Source of the DNA: an uncultured Collinsella sp.
GTDB lineage: Bacteria > Actinomycetota > Coriobacteriia > Coriobacteriales > Coriobacteriaceae
DNA: 23,713 nt
Reading direction: 5' to 3'
Assembly: GCA_902478865.1 (NCBI GenBank)
Contig: CABSNA010000006.1
Coordinates: 1 to 23,713 of the forward strand
Shown: in pieces, positions 6,998 to 14,430 of the stretch
How the letters are laid out: each line of letters starts with the position of its first letter
Position numbering within the stretch: the first letter of the stretch is position 1
Program-made: the position numbers and the translations under genes
The notes under the pieces: generated by a model
The model's input: the letters and a program-made list of their open reading frames with translations, nothing else
Told to the model about the DNA's origin: nothing
Database searches by the model: none

Positions 6998-7807
6998 ATG
7001 TCTGATCTTATGGACAGCTTCCGCCTGGATGGCAAGGTCGCGCTCGTAACCGGCGCCACCTATGGCATTGGCATGGCCATCGCCGAGGCGCTCGGAGAGG
7101 CCGGCGCCAAGATCGCCTTTAACGCACGTCACGCCGACAAGGTAGCCGAGGCCGAGAAGCACTACCGCGAGCTGGGCTTTGAGGCTCATGGTTACGTGGC
7201 AGACGTCACCGACGAGACTGTCGTCGCCGAGCTCATCGCCAAGATCGAGGCCGACTTTGGCACCATGCCCGACATCCTGGTCAACAACGCCGGCGTCATC
7301 CAGCGTACCCCGATGCTCGACATGAGCGCCGAGGACTTCCGCCGCGTCGTCGATATCGACCTCAACGCACCGTTTATCGTGTCCAAGGCCTGCCTGCCTG
7401 GCATGATCGCCAAGGGCCACGGCAAGATCATCAACATCTGCTCGATGATGAGCGAGCTGGGTCGCGAGACCATCGCCGGCTATGCCGCCGCTAAGGGCGG
7501 ACTCAAGATGCTCACCAAGAACATCTGCTCGGAATTTGGCGAGGCCAATATCCAGTGCAACGGCATTGGGCCCGGCTACATCGCCACGCCGCAGACCGCA
7601 CCGCTGCGCGAGAAGCAGCCCGATGGCAGCCGTCACCCGTTTGACCAGTTCATCATTGCCAAGACGCCAGCAGCCCGTTGGGGCACGCCCGAGGACCTGA
7701 AGGGCCCCGCCGTGTTCTTGGCTTCCGATGCATCGAACTTCGTCAACGGCCACATCCTCTACGTCGACGGCGGAATCCTCGCATACATTGGAAAGCAGCC
7801 TCAATAA
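6998..7807 (+). CDS. kduD: KduD/DhuD-type 2-keto-3-deoxygluconate-forming dehydrogenase (SDR)
   Basis: The 269-residue short-chain dehydrogenase has the cofactor motif TGATYGIG at 18-25, NNAG at 96-99, and catalytic Ser149, Tyr162 and Lys166 (YAAAK). The LDGKVALVTGATYGIG start and the ICSMMSELGRE...CNGIGPGYIAT region fit the gluconate 5-dehydrogenase/KduD/DhuD group. That group reduces 2,5-diketo-3-deoxygluconate (DK-II) to KDG in unsaturated uronate breakdown. The next gene encodes an RpiB-like isomerase, the partner pattern described for streptococcal DhuI-DhuD. The ATG at 6998 is preferred over 6971 because GAAAGGA lies 6 bases upstream. Two LacI-type operators flank its promoter region. 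The reaction is inferred from family and context; NAD versus NADP use is not resolved. Confidence 0.82.
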   Translation: MSDLMDSFRLDGKVALVTGATYGIGMAIAEALGEAGAKIAFNARHADKVAEAEKHYRELGFEAHGYVADVTDETVVAELIAKIEADFGTMPDILVNNAGVIQRTPMLDMSAEDFRRVVDIDLNAPFIVSKACLPGMIAKGHGKIINICSMMSELGRETIAGYAAAKGGLKMLTKNICSEFGEANIQCNGIGPGYIATPQTAPLREKQPDGSRHPFDQFIIAKTPAARWGTPEDLKGPAVFLASDASNFVNGHILYVDGGILAYIGKQPQ

Positions 7808-7857
7808 GCGTCGCCGCAACTGCCCATATCAGGTTTCATCCACTCGTTTTTCATTTG

Positions 7858-7924
7858 AGTTGCGGTGAGATAAGGATTGGTTTTGGCTTCTATCAGGCAA
7901 AACAGTCCGTATTTCACCGCAAGT
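7858..7924. repeat. Copy 1 of a 67-bp inverted-repeat element
   Basis: The left arm, AGTTGCGGTGAGATAAGG (7858-7875), and the right arm beginning CCGTATTTCACCGCAA (7907-7922) are imperfect inverse copies, separated by a 31-base loop ending CAAAACAGT. The element lies in the 140-base gap between kduD and the isomerase gene. A second copy at 10773-10839 has identical loop length, the same loop end and the same right-arm core. In this copy the left arm has drifted and the right arm ends GTT rather than CT. Confidence 0.7.
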
Positions 7925-7947
7925 TAGAAATAGAAAGGTAATTCGCA

Positions 7948-8589
7948 ATGAAAATCGCTCTGATCAATGAGAACTCTCAGAACTCCAAGAACCCCATGAT
8001 CGAGGCTGCCCTTAAGAAGGTTGTCGAGCCCATGGGGCACACCGTCTTTAACTATGGTATGTATGCCGACGCCGACTCCAAGCCCCTCACCTACGTGCAG
8101 AACGGCATCCTTGCCGCCGTGCTGCTGAACTCCGGTGCTGCCGACTACGTCGTGACCGGCTGCGGCACCGGCGAGGGCGCCATGCTCGCCTGTAACTCCT
8201 TCCCCGGCGTGCTGTGCGGCCACGTTGCCGACCCGCTCGACGCCTACACCTTTGCCCAGGTCAACGATGGCAACGCCGTTGCCATGCCCTTCGCCCTCAA
8301 GAACGGCTGGGGCCAGGAGCTCAACCTTGAGTACACCTTCGAGAAGCTCTTTGGCTTTGGTTCGGGCAACGGCTATCCTGCCGAGCGTGTTGAGCCCGAG
8401 CAGCGCAACAAGAAGATCCTCGACGGCGTCCGCGCTGTGACTATGCGTCCGCTCGTCGACGTTCTGGGCGAGATCGATCAGGACCTGGTGAAGGGCGCAC
8501 TTGCCGGCGAACACTTCCAGGAGTACTTCTTTGCCAACGCAACCGACGAGGCCATCATCACCAAGGTCAAGGAGATCCTGGGCCTCTAA
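7948..8589 (+). CDS. dhuI: RpiB/LacAB-family isomerase, DhuI-like (5-keto-4-deoxyuronate isomerase)
   Basis: The 213-residue protein belongs to the RpiB/LacA/LacB fold. Seen directly: a conserved strand-loop TGCGTGEGAMLACN at 70-83, with the cysteine and GTGxG phosphate/carboxylate loop (Cys72), and VLCGHVADPLDAYTFAQVNDGNAVAMPF at 88-115, equivalent to the family's aldose-binding segment. It is longer than ordinary RpiB (about 150 residues), with a roughly 60-residue C-terminal extension. This fits streptococcal DhuI, which converts 4-deoxy-5-ketouronate (DHU) to DK-II, the job done by unrelated KduI in enterobacteria. It follows kduD after a 140-base gap containing a repeat element, and a strong terminator follows. 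AGAAAGG precedes the ATG. Ribose-5-phosphate isomerase activity is unlikely from context but not excluded. Confidence 0.75.
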   Translation: MKIALINENSQNSKNPMIEAALKKVVEPMGHTVFNYGMYADADSKPLTYVQNGILAAVLLNSGAADYVVTGCGTGEGAMLACNSFPGVLCGHVADPLDAYTFAQVNDGNAVAMPFALKNGWGQELNLEYTFEKLFGFGSGNGYPAERVEPEQRNKKILDGVRAVTMRPLVDVLGEIDQDLVKGALAGEHFQEYFFANATDEAIITKVKEILGL

Positions 8590-8614
8590 TCGCACGACTC
8601 ATTGCAGCTAACGC

Positions 8615-8655
8615 AAGCGGCGGTCGTCCCACGTACGGGACGACCGCCGCTTTTT
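8615..8655 (+). terminator. Rho-independent terminator after dhuI
   Basis: AAGCGGCGGTCGTCCC (8615-8630) pairs perfectly over 16 bp with 8637-8652 around the 6-base loop ACGTAC and runs into TTTTT. It ends the plus-strand kduD-dhuI operon. It may also stop the convergent minus-strand series, although the minus strand lacks a clear U-tract. Confidence 0.92.
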
Positions 8656-8707
8656 GCTATCTACCGACTGACGCCGCGGGGACAGGCCCCATGCACCAAG
8701 GGATTAA

Positions 8708-10657
8708 CTAGAGCTCGCAGGCAATCTTGTAGCCGTCGCCGATGGCGTCGCGGATGTTGCCGCACTTGTTGGCATCGCCCAACACGTGGGTGGTAACGCC
8801 GGCTGCAGCAAGGTCGTCGGCCAACTTGGTATTGGGACGATAGCCCATGGCAAGTACCAGCGTATCGGCATCGGCGATGGTGTGGACCTCGCCGTCCTTC
8901 TCGTAGCTAATAGTGTCCTCGGTAATCTCGGTCACCTTGGCCTCGGTCAGCACGTGGACACCCTTGGAGAGCATGCGCGTGATGAGCACCGCGCGACCGG
9001 CACCGCCCTCGTTGGCGGCAAGCGTCTTGGTCATCTCGATGACGGTGACATCGCGATTGGCCGGCGACAGGTCGTTGACCAGCGGGGCCAGGTAATCTGC
9101 CGTCTCGCAACCGACGGTGCCGCCGCCCACGATGACGATCTTCTTGCCCGGGAAAGCCTTGCCGCCCAGCAGGTCGTCAGCCGTCATGACCTGCTTAAAT
9201 CCCTGCATGAAGGCCGGGGCGATGGGTTCGGCGCCATAAGCAAGGACAACCTCGTAGCCCGCGTAGTCACGCTGAATGTCCTCGGCCGAAAGCTCGGTGC
9301 CAAAGACGCATGTGACGCCGGCCTCAGCCAAGCGACGGTACTGATACTTGATCACGCGGGTGAGTTCCTGCTTTGCCGGCGGAACGGCCGCGATGCGCAT
9401 CTCGCCACCCGGCTCGTCCTGCTTATCCACGAGCACTACGTTGTGGCCGCGCTTGGCAGCAATGTAGGCTGCCTCCATGCCCGCAGGACCAGCGCCCACA
9501 ACCAGCACGTTCTTAGCCTCGGCGGCAGGCTCGTAGCCGGCCTCGTCGCGCTCAACATCGGGATTGACGGTGCAGGAGATGCGCTTGCCAAACATAATGC
9601 CGTTCAGGCAGCGCAGGCAGCCGATGCAGGGGCGGATGTCGTCGGCGTTGCCGGCAGCGGCCTTATTGCAGAACTCGGCATCGCACAGGTTGGCGCGGCC
9701 CATCATGCAGATGTCGGCGGCGCCGTCCTCGATCAGCTCCTCGGCGATCCAGGCCTCGTTGATACGTCCGACGGTGGCGACGGGAATGTTGACGTGCTTT
9801 TTAATCTCGCGCGAGCAGGCGGCGTGCGAGGCCTGCTGCGTACCGGCGGCGGGAATCGCGGAGCCGCGCTTGATGGTGGTACCGCCCGACACATGAATCA
9901 TGTCGACACCGGCCTTCTCCAGGCGACGCGAGACGTAGATCATGTCGTTGAGGGTCAGGCCGCCATCGGTGTACTCATCGCCCGAGATGCGGACGTCGAT
10001 GATAAAGTCCTTGCCGCAGCGCTCTCGAATCTCGGCGATGACCTCGAGCAAGAAGCGCATGCGGGCGTCGAGCGAGCCGCCGTACTCGTCGGTGCGCTTG
10101 TTGTAGAGCGGAGTCAAAAAGCCGCCGAGCATACCGTGGGCGTGCGCTGCGTGGACCTCGACGCCATCGACACCGGCCTTCTGCATACGCACGGCAGCGT
10201 CGCCAAACTGATGCGTGAGCTCGTGAATCTCGTCGACCGTGATGGGGCGCGGTGCCTCGCGGGCATAGGACGGTCCCACGAAGGACGGAGCGATCAGGCG
10301 CGGCGTGCCCGGAATGTTAAAGGCCATGTAGGCGGGGTGGAAGAGCTGCGGCATGATCTTGCAGCCATACTCGTGGACGGCCGCGGCGAGCTTTTCCCAG
10401 CCGGGGATGAACGTGTCGTCGTAGCAGCACATGTCGCCCGGCAGATAGGTATAGGTGGGCTCGACCGTCACGACCTCGGTGATGATCAGGCCAACGCCGC
10501 CCTTGGCGCGGGCACGGTAATGATCGACCAAATCGTCGGTCACATAGCCATGATCGGCCAGGTTGGTGGACACCGGCGGCATAAAGACGCGGTTCTTGAC
10601 CTCGGTCGTACCGACCTTGATCGGGCTAAAGAGCATCGGGTAGGCGGATGACTCCAT
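8708..10657 (-). CDS. Old-yellow-enzyme-like Fe-S/FMN/FAD reductase (2,4-dienoyl-CoA reductase family)
   Basis: The 649-residue protein has the three-part build of FadH/enoate-reductase-type enzymes. An FMN-binding TIM barrel (about 1-340) contains VGLIITEVVTV, HAAHAHGMLGGFLTPLYNKRTDEYGGS and a late VGRI segment. A 4Fe-4S cysteine cluster lies at 344-362 (CIGCLRC and a distal C). An FAD/NAD(P) half (about 385-649) carries GAGPAG at 388-393 and GGGTVGCE near 508. Such enzymes reduce activated C=C bonds or related substrates with NAD(P)H. The cluster spacing is C-x2-C-x2-C-x11-C, one residue shorter than the x2-x3-x11 pattern of E. coli FadH. The start has GAAAGGA upstream. It is the last gene of the minus-strand pectin series, after a GltD-like gene. 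No link to pectin chemistry is proven; the substrate is unknown. Confidence 0.85.
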   Translation of the reverse strand: MESSAYPMLFSPIKVGTTEVKNRVFMPPVSTNLADHGYVTDDLVDHYRARAKGGVGLIITEVVTVEPTYTYLPGDMCCYDDTFIPGWEKLAAAVHEYGCKIMPQLFHPAYMAFNIPGTPRLIAPSFVGPSYAREAPRPITVDEIHELTHQFGDAAVRMQKAGVDGVEVHAAHAHGMLGGFLTPLYNKRTDEYGGSLDARMRFLLEVIAEIRERCGKDFIIDVRISGDEYTDGGLTLNDMIYVSRRLEKAGVDMIHVSGGTTIKRGSAIPAAGTQQASHAACSREIKKHVNIPVATVGRINEAWIAEELIEDGAADICMMGRANLCDAEFCNKAAAGNADDIRPCIGCLRCLNGIMFGKRISCTVNPDVERDEAGYEPAAEAKNVLVVGAGPAGMEAAYIAAKRGHNVVLVDKQDEPGGEMRIAAVPPAKQELTRVIKYQYRRLAEAGVTCVFGTELSAEDIQRDYAGYEVVLAYGAEPIAPAFMQGFKQVMTADDLLGGKAFPGKKIVIVGGGTVGCETADYLAPLVNDLSPANRDVTVIEMTKTLAANEGGAGRAVLITRMLSKGVHVLTEAKVTEITEDTISYEKDGEVHTIADADTLVLAMGYRPNTKLADDLAAAGVTTHVLGDANKCGNIRDAIGDGYKIACEL

Positions 10658-10772
10658 ACAGGCTTCCTTTCGTTTAAGCCGCTCGGCGGCAGTTGCTAAC
10701 GTACCTATCGTACCAGCAACCGTGCAGCACCCGACCGCACGCGCTCCCCCAGTCTCTGCTCAACCCCCAAGA

Positions 10773-10839
10773 AGTTGCGGTGAAATACGGGGCAGCCGAG
10801 GCTTTTCACAGCCAAAACAGTCCGTATTTCACCGCAACT
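10773..10839. repeat. Copy 2 of the 67-bp element, with perfect 18-bp arms
   Basis: AGTTGCGGTGAAATACGG at 10773-10790 is the exact reverse complement of 10822-10839, with a 31-base loop ending CAAAACAGT. It lies 17 bases beyond the stop codon of the GltD-like gene, in the 198-base gap before the flavoenzyme gene. It resembles a REP/MITE-like palindromic unit rather than a terminator, as there is no T-tract. Its twin at 7858-7924 is more diverged in the left arm. Confidence 0.8.
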
Positions 10840-10855
10840 GATGGGTGGGATGGAG

Positions 10856-12073
10856 TTAGAGGCCCAGATAGGTAGTCATGCCTTCGACGGCGAGCTTGGC
10901 GCCTGCCACGGCATGAACCACGGTGAGCGGGCCGTTAACCACGTCGCCGGCGGCAAAGACGCCAGGCACGGTGGTCATACCGTACTCGTCGACCGAAAGA
11001 AGGCCGCGATGATCGGTCTCCAGACCGCCCGTCGTAAGCACAAGCTTGTCCTTGGGCACCTGCGAAGCCGCGATCACAACTGTGTCGGCGGACACATGGT
11101 CGAGCTCTTCCTCATAGCCCACCACGTTGTTGTCCTCGTCAAAGATAGCCGTCTCGAACACCGGACCGTTATCGTCGATGGCGCAGATCGCCTTGCCGCA
11201 CACAATCTCGGCACCGTCAAGCTCGGTCAGCTCGACCTCGTCGTCGATGGCCGAGATATGGCGCGAGCGCGCATACACAGTGACCTTGCGAGCACCCGAA
11301 CGCAGCGCCGTGCGGGCCACATCCATGGCCACATTACCGGCACCGATGACCGCCACGTTCTGCCCGATCGCCACGCTCGAGGGATCGACCAGATAATCGA
11401 TACCAAACAGCACGTTGCCGCGCGACTCGCCGGGAATGCCCAGTTTGCGGGCACGCCAGGTACCGGTACCAACAAAGACCGCGTCGTAGCCGTCACGTAG
11501 CAGGTCATCGATGTGCAGTGCGCCGCCGATGGTGGTCGAGGGGCGCACGCGCACGCCAAGCGAGCACATCACGTGACGGTACTTTTGTACGAGCGCACGG
11601 GGCAGGCGGAACTCGGGGATACCGTACTCCAGCACACCGCCGATCTCGGGGCGCTGCTCAAATACCGTGACGGCACAGCCCAGCTGGGCCATCTTGATAG
11701 CCACGGTAATACCAGCGGGACCGGAACCTACCACAGCAATCTGTTTACCGCACGACGGTGCGGGCTTCCACTCCTTACGATCCAAATATGCCGTGGAGAT
11801 ATAGTTCTCGATGCTCGAGAAATGCACGGGTGTGCCCTTGCGGCCCTGGATGCAAGCACCCTCGCACTGGCCCGAATGGTTGCACACCACGGAGCAGACC
11901 GCGCTCATGGGATTGTTCTGGAACAGCAGCTCGCCCGCCTCTTCTAGACGACGCTGTTTGAACAGGTCGATGACCTGCGGAATAGGCGTCTGAACCGGGC
12001 AGCCCTTAATCTGACAGAACGCCCTTTTACAACCTAGGCAACGATTCGCCTCTTCGACAATGTGGATAGCCAC
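10856..12073 (-). CDS. GltD-like Fe-S flavoprotein, NAD(P)-dependent oxidoreductase
   Basis: The 405-residue protein starts with a ferredoxin-like domain bearing eight cysteines in the glutamate-synthase beta-subunit pattern: CLGCKRAFCQIKGC (residues about 12-25) and CSVVCNHSGQCEGAC (about 59-73). An FAD site follows (VVGSGPAGITVAIKMAQLGCAVTVFEQ, about 115-142) and then an NAD(P) site (VIGAGNVAMDVARTALRSGARKV, about 240-262). It ends with VPGVFAAGDVVNGPLTVVHAV. Proteins of this kind pass electrons from NAD(P)H to a partner; there is no GltB large subunit nearby, so it is not a normal glutamate synthase. I chose GTG at 12073 because AAAAAGGGGAG lies just upstream; the longer TTG start at 12100 lacks one. 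It sits between the TIM-barrel gene and the flavoenzyme gene and may serve the latter. That pairing is inference. Confidence 0.8.
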   Translation of the reverse strand: MAIHIVEEANRCLGCKRAFCQIKGCPVQTPIPQVIDLFKQRRLEEAGELLFQNNPMSAVCSVVCNHSGQCEGACIQGRKGTPVHFSSIENYISTAYLDRKEWKPAPSCGKQIAVVGSGPAGITVAIKMAQLGCAVTVFEQRPEIGGVLEYGIPEFRLPRALVQKYRHVMCSLGVRVRPSTTIGGALHIDDLLRDGYDAVFVGTGTWRARKLGIPGESRGNVLFGIDYLVDPSSVAIGQNVAVIGAGNVAMDVARTALRSGARKVTVYARSRHISAIDDEVELTELDGAEIVCGKAICAIDDNGPVFETAIFDEDNNVVGYEEELDHVSADTVVIAASQVPKDKLVLTTGGLETDHRGLLSVDEYGMTTVPGVFAAGDVVNGPLTVVHAVAGAKLAVEGMTTYLGL

Positions 12074-12099
12074 GCAACTCCCCTTTTTAATGCAATCCA

Positions 12100-12138
12100 A
12101 TGGGGGCGACGATAAAGACCCTTCACCGCCGCCCCCAT
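12100..12138 (-). terminator. Intercistronic hairpin upstream of the GltD-like gene
   Basis: ATGGGGGCG at 12100-12108 pairs perfectly with CGCCCCCAT at 12130-12138 around a 21-base loop. It lies between the TIM-barrel gene stop (12178) and the GltD-like start (12073). On the transcribed minus strand the stem is followed by TTGGATTGCATT, too few U residues for an efficient terminator. It may attenuate the operon or protect the upstream message end. Confidence 0.4.
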
Positions 12139-12177
12139 ACAGGTAATCTCAATCTGCCGACACAGCAAAAGCCAATG

Positions 12178-13083
12178 CTATAACTCGCGATGCGAAGCCC
12201 CGCAGCGAGCGGACATGTGCTCGAGTGTCGCCAGGCAGTCAGCCGCCGTCGCCGGCACACTGTTCTCGACCACGCAGGGAATCCCAGGGCAGGCGGCAGC
12301 CGCCCAGGCCACTACGGGCTCAAAGTCATAGCGGCCCGTCTCGCCCACGCCATGACACACCAGACGTGAACCCGTACCGTCGCACCAACCGGCTTCGTCC
12401 TCGTTATCAACGACCTCAAAATCCTTGGCGTGCAGCACGCGAATCTTGCTGCCGCATAAATAGAGCATGCGCGCGGTGATTTCCTGCGCTTCGTCAACGA
12501 CGCTGGGGTGCAGCAGCGACACTGGGTCATAGATCACGCCGAGCGACGGGCTCGAGACGCGCTCCAGCACCTCACGGCAGCGATCTGGCGTGTTGACCGT
12601 CTCGTTCCAACCGGGCTCAATTAGAACCTGACCGCCCACGGCCTCGGCCCGATCGCAGACGTGTGCGAGTCCGTCCATAAAAGCCTCGAGTGCCTCATCA
12701 GTCGTGCGGTCGTCAGCAACGCGGTTCTGCGCATTGGGGCGACCGGTCTCGGTACCCACCGGGCAGCCGCCGAGCATCTTGGCAAAGTTCAGGCACGCCT
12801 CGTACTCGGCAAAGTTATCCATGAGCTGTTGGCGATCGGGCGTCGCCAAATTCTTATAGCAGCCGAGCACGGCGACCGAAACGCCCGACTCATCGAGCAC
12901 GGCACGCAAATGGTCGGCAAGCTCGCTGGTCAGGCCGCCTCGATCGATCCCCATCGATGCGTAGAGCACCTTGCTCGGCAGCTGAATGCACGAAAAGCCC
13001 AGCTCTCCCGCCATGCGAATGCGTTCCTCGACGGTCCCCTGCGGAAGGTCGTGCAAACGTACGCCCGGAGTAATAGCCCCCAC
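12178..13083 (-). CDS. TIM-barrel sugar isomerase/epimerase-like protein (AP-endonuclease-2 fold)
   Basis: The 301-residue protein has the xylose-isomerase-like TIM-barrel pattern. Metal-ligand candidates lie at strand ends: E in GQVLIEPGWNETVN, D in LGVIYDPVSLLHP, H and D in KIRVLHAKDFEV, and the final E in IPCVVENSVPATAADC. The first helix segment GTVEERIRMAGELGFSCIQLPS is also typical. Members isomerise or epimerise sugars and sugar acids, but the substrate is not predictable from this. The gene overlaps or abuts the GH105 stop. A GTG at 13092 overlaps it; the GTG at 13083 lies 10 bases after AAGGGA and is preferred, though the two differ by only three residues. The tight coupling to GH105 suggests it acts on a sugar released there, such as a rhamnose or unsaturated-uronate derivative. 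This is inference. Confidence 0.75.
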   Translation of the reverse strand: MGAITPGVRLHDLPQGTVEERIRMAGELGFSCIQLPSKVLYASMGIDRGGLTSELADHLRAVLDESGVSVAVLGCYKNLATPDRQQLMDNFAEYEACLNFAKMLGGCPVGTETGRPNAQNRVADDRTTDEALEAFMDGLAHVCDRAEAVGGQVLIEPGWNETVNTPDRCREVLERVSSPSLGVIYDPVSLLHPSVVDEAQEITARMLYLCGSKIRVLHAKDFEVVDNEDEAGWCDGTGSRLVCHGVGETGRYDFEPVVAWAAAACPGIPCVVENSVPATAADCLATLEHMSARCGASHREL

Positions 13084-13084
13084 G

Positions 13085-14323
13085 TTATTCACATCCCTTA
13101 TGAGCGTTGATGCCCGGGGTGTATCCGCCAAACGGGTCCTCGATGGAGCACACGCCCGAGGGGGCGAGCGGATCGCGCTTACCGGCCAGCTTGTCGTGAT
13201 GCATGGTCTCGATATAGGCAAGCACCAGCGGCGCCACACCCTTTGCATCATTTTTGACCACGGGCTCGCTCATGTAGTAATCAAACGTGCCCTCGCGGTG
13301 CGCGGTGTTGCCCAAGCCCGCGACCAGGCAGATATTGTCGAGCGCCAGCTGGCCATCATGCTCGGACAGGCAGGTCTCGCAGATGCCGTCGAAGGCGCGA
13401 CGGCCGTACTGGTAGTAACGCTCGCCCAGCACGCCCAGACGTACGCCCTTCATGATGGCATTGGCGAAAATCGCGCTACCAGACTCCTCCAGGTAGTTGG
13501 GGGCGATATTGGGCAGGTTGATGACCTGATGCCACATGCCGGTCTTCTCGTCCTGATACGGCAGCATGGCGTCGATCAGGTCGTGGAACATCTTGCGAAT
13601 CTCGTCCTTCTCGGCTGACATCGAAGGCGGCATGAGCTCCCAGGTATCGATGAGTGCCATGGCAAACCAGCCCTCGGCGCGCAGCCAGAAGTTAGCCGAA
13701 AGGCCGGTGACCGGGTCGCACCAGAACTGTTTGCGGCTCGCGTCGTAAGCGTGATAGTACAGACCGTTGAGGGGGTTGCGCATCAGGTCATGCACGACCT
13801 GGAACATATGGAAGCTGTCCGAGCAGGCACGACGGTTGTGGAAGCTCAGCTCGTACTGCATGTAGAACGGCTGGGCCATATACATGCCATCGAGCCAGAT
13901 CTGGTTGGGATAGACGGCCTTGTGCCAAAACACGCCTTCTTTGGTGCGCGGCTGGGTCTCGAGCTGGCGATAGATGGTGTCCATGGCGGCACGGTACTTG
14001 GGCTTGCCCACCAGGTCATAGAGCTTGTAGAGGGTCTTGCCCGCATTGACGTTATCGAGGTTGTAATCCTGCGGGTTGTAATGCTTGATGGTACCGTCGT
14101 CCTGGACAAAGAAATCGATGTAGTCATCGGCAAAGGTCAGGTAGCGCTGCTCACCCGTGATCTCGTACAGCTCGATGAGCGCCTTGATCATGCAGCCGTC
14201 GATATAGTTCCAGGTGTTCTCCTTGCCGGCGCGAATCTTTTCGATATTCCAAGCCGGCGCCTGCGGCGTAGAGGTTTCGATCAACTGCTCGATATAACGG
14301 TCCAGGATTTGATTGCAACCCAT
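13085..14323 (-). CDS. GH105 unsaturated (rhamno)galacturonyl hydrolase
   Basis: The 412-residue protein matches GH105 (YteR/YesR type), which adds water to the C4-C5 double bond of an unsaturated galacturonate at the chain end and so releases it, mainly from rhamnogalacturonan or galacturonan lyase products. Seen directly: the (alpha/alpha)6-barrel style helices, YNLDNVNAGKTLYKLYD with Asp90, and YPNQIWLDGMYMAQPFY with Asp145, corresponding to the catalytic aspartate region of YteR (Asp88/Asp143). Late NYLEESGSAIFANAIMKG is typical of the family. No signal peptide is present (MGCNQILDRYIEQL), so it is cytoplasmic. The ATG at 14323 has GAGGGG 6 bases upstream; the longer ATG at 14341 does not. 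Two LacI-type operators lie just upstream, so the gene has its own promoter in addition to any read-through. Confidence 0.9.
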   Translation of the reverse strand: MGCNQILDRYIEQLIETSTPQAPAWNIEKIRAGKENTWNYIDGCMIKALIELYEITGEQRYLTFADDYIDFFVQDDGTIKHYNPQDYNLDNVNAGKTLYKLYDLVGKPKYRAAMDTIYRQLETQPRTKEGVFWHKAVYPNQIWLDGMYMAQPFYMQYELSFHNRRACSDSFHMFQVVHDLMRNPLNGLYYHAYDASRKQFWCDPVTGLSANFWLRAEGWFAMALIDTWELMPPSMSAEKDEIRKMFHDLIDAMLPYQDEKTGMWHQVINLPNIAPNYLEESGSAIFANAIMKGVRLGVLGERYYQYGRRAFDGICETCLSEHDGQLALDNICLVAGLGNTAHREGTFDYYMSEPVVKNDAKGVAPLVLAYIETMHHDKLAGKRDPLAPSGVCSIEDPFGGYTPGINAHKGCE

Positions 14324-14350
14324 TGCTGTCCCCTCTGACATAAACGATAG

Positions 14351-14362
14351 GTGAACGTTACC
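14351..14362. promoter_or_regulatory. Operator A upstream of GH105
   Basis: GTGAACGTTACC keeps the GTGAACGTT half and core of the operator family. It is 28 bases from the GH105 start and its centre is 41 bases from operator B, close to four DNA turns. A possible minus-strand -10 (TACACT) lies between the two, with TTCACC of operator B as a weak -35 at a long 19-base spacing. Confidence 0.6.
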
Positions 14363-14378
14363 CCTAGTGTAACGCGAA

Positions 14379-14416
14379 CGGGGAATATAGGGTGAACGTT
14401 AACCCTATATTCCCCG
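14379..14416. promoter_or_regulatory. 38-bp near-perfect palindrome containing operator B
   Basis: The 19-base arms match except for one pair (14394 against 14401). The arm outside the core reads CGGGGAATATAGGG. The centre, 14392-14403, is GTGAACGTTAAC, an operator-family member. It lies 15 bases beyond the SGNH esterase stop and 56 bases before the GH105 start. In RNA it would fold into a long hairpin at the 3' end of the upstream message. No U-tract follows, so simple rho-independent termination is doubtful. Confidence 0.7.
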
Positions 14417-14430
14417 CAAACGGCAGACTT

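Noticed and set aside
7858..7924. Interpreting the two repeat copies as a CRISPR array or terminators
   Set aside because: They are 2.9 kb apart with genes between, are internally palindromic, have no regular spacers and lack T-tracts.
8786..10651. A 621-codon plus-strand frame opposite the flavoenzyme gene; similar long antisense frames occur at 59-1372, 15483-17381, 19901-21550 and 21831-23372
   Set aside because: Each lies opposite a gene with clear conserved motifs and ribosome binding sites. The antisense frames have no domain pattern and poor start contexts.
10856..12073. Reading the GltD-like gene as a glutamate synthase small subunit
   Set aside because: There is no large subunit gene nearby, and the setting is a sugar catabolic operon. 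Only the family resemblance is supported.
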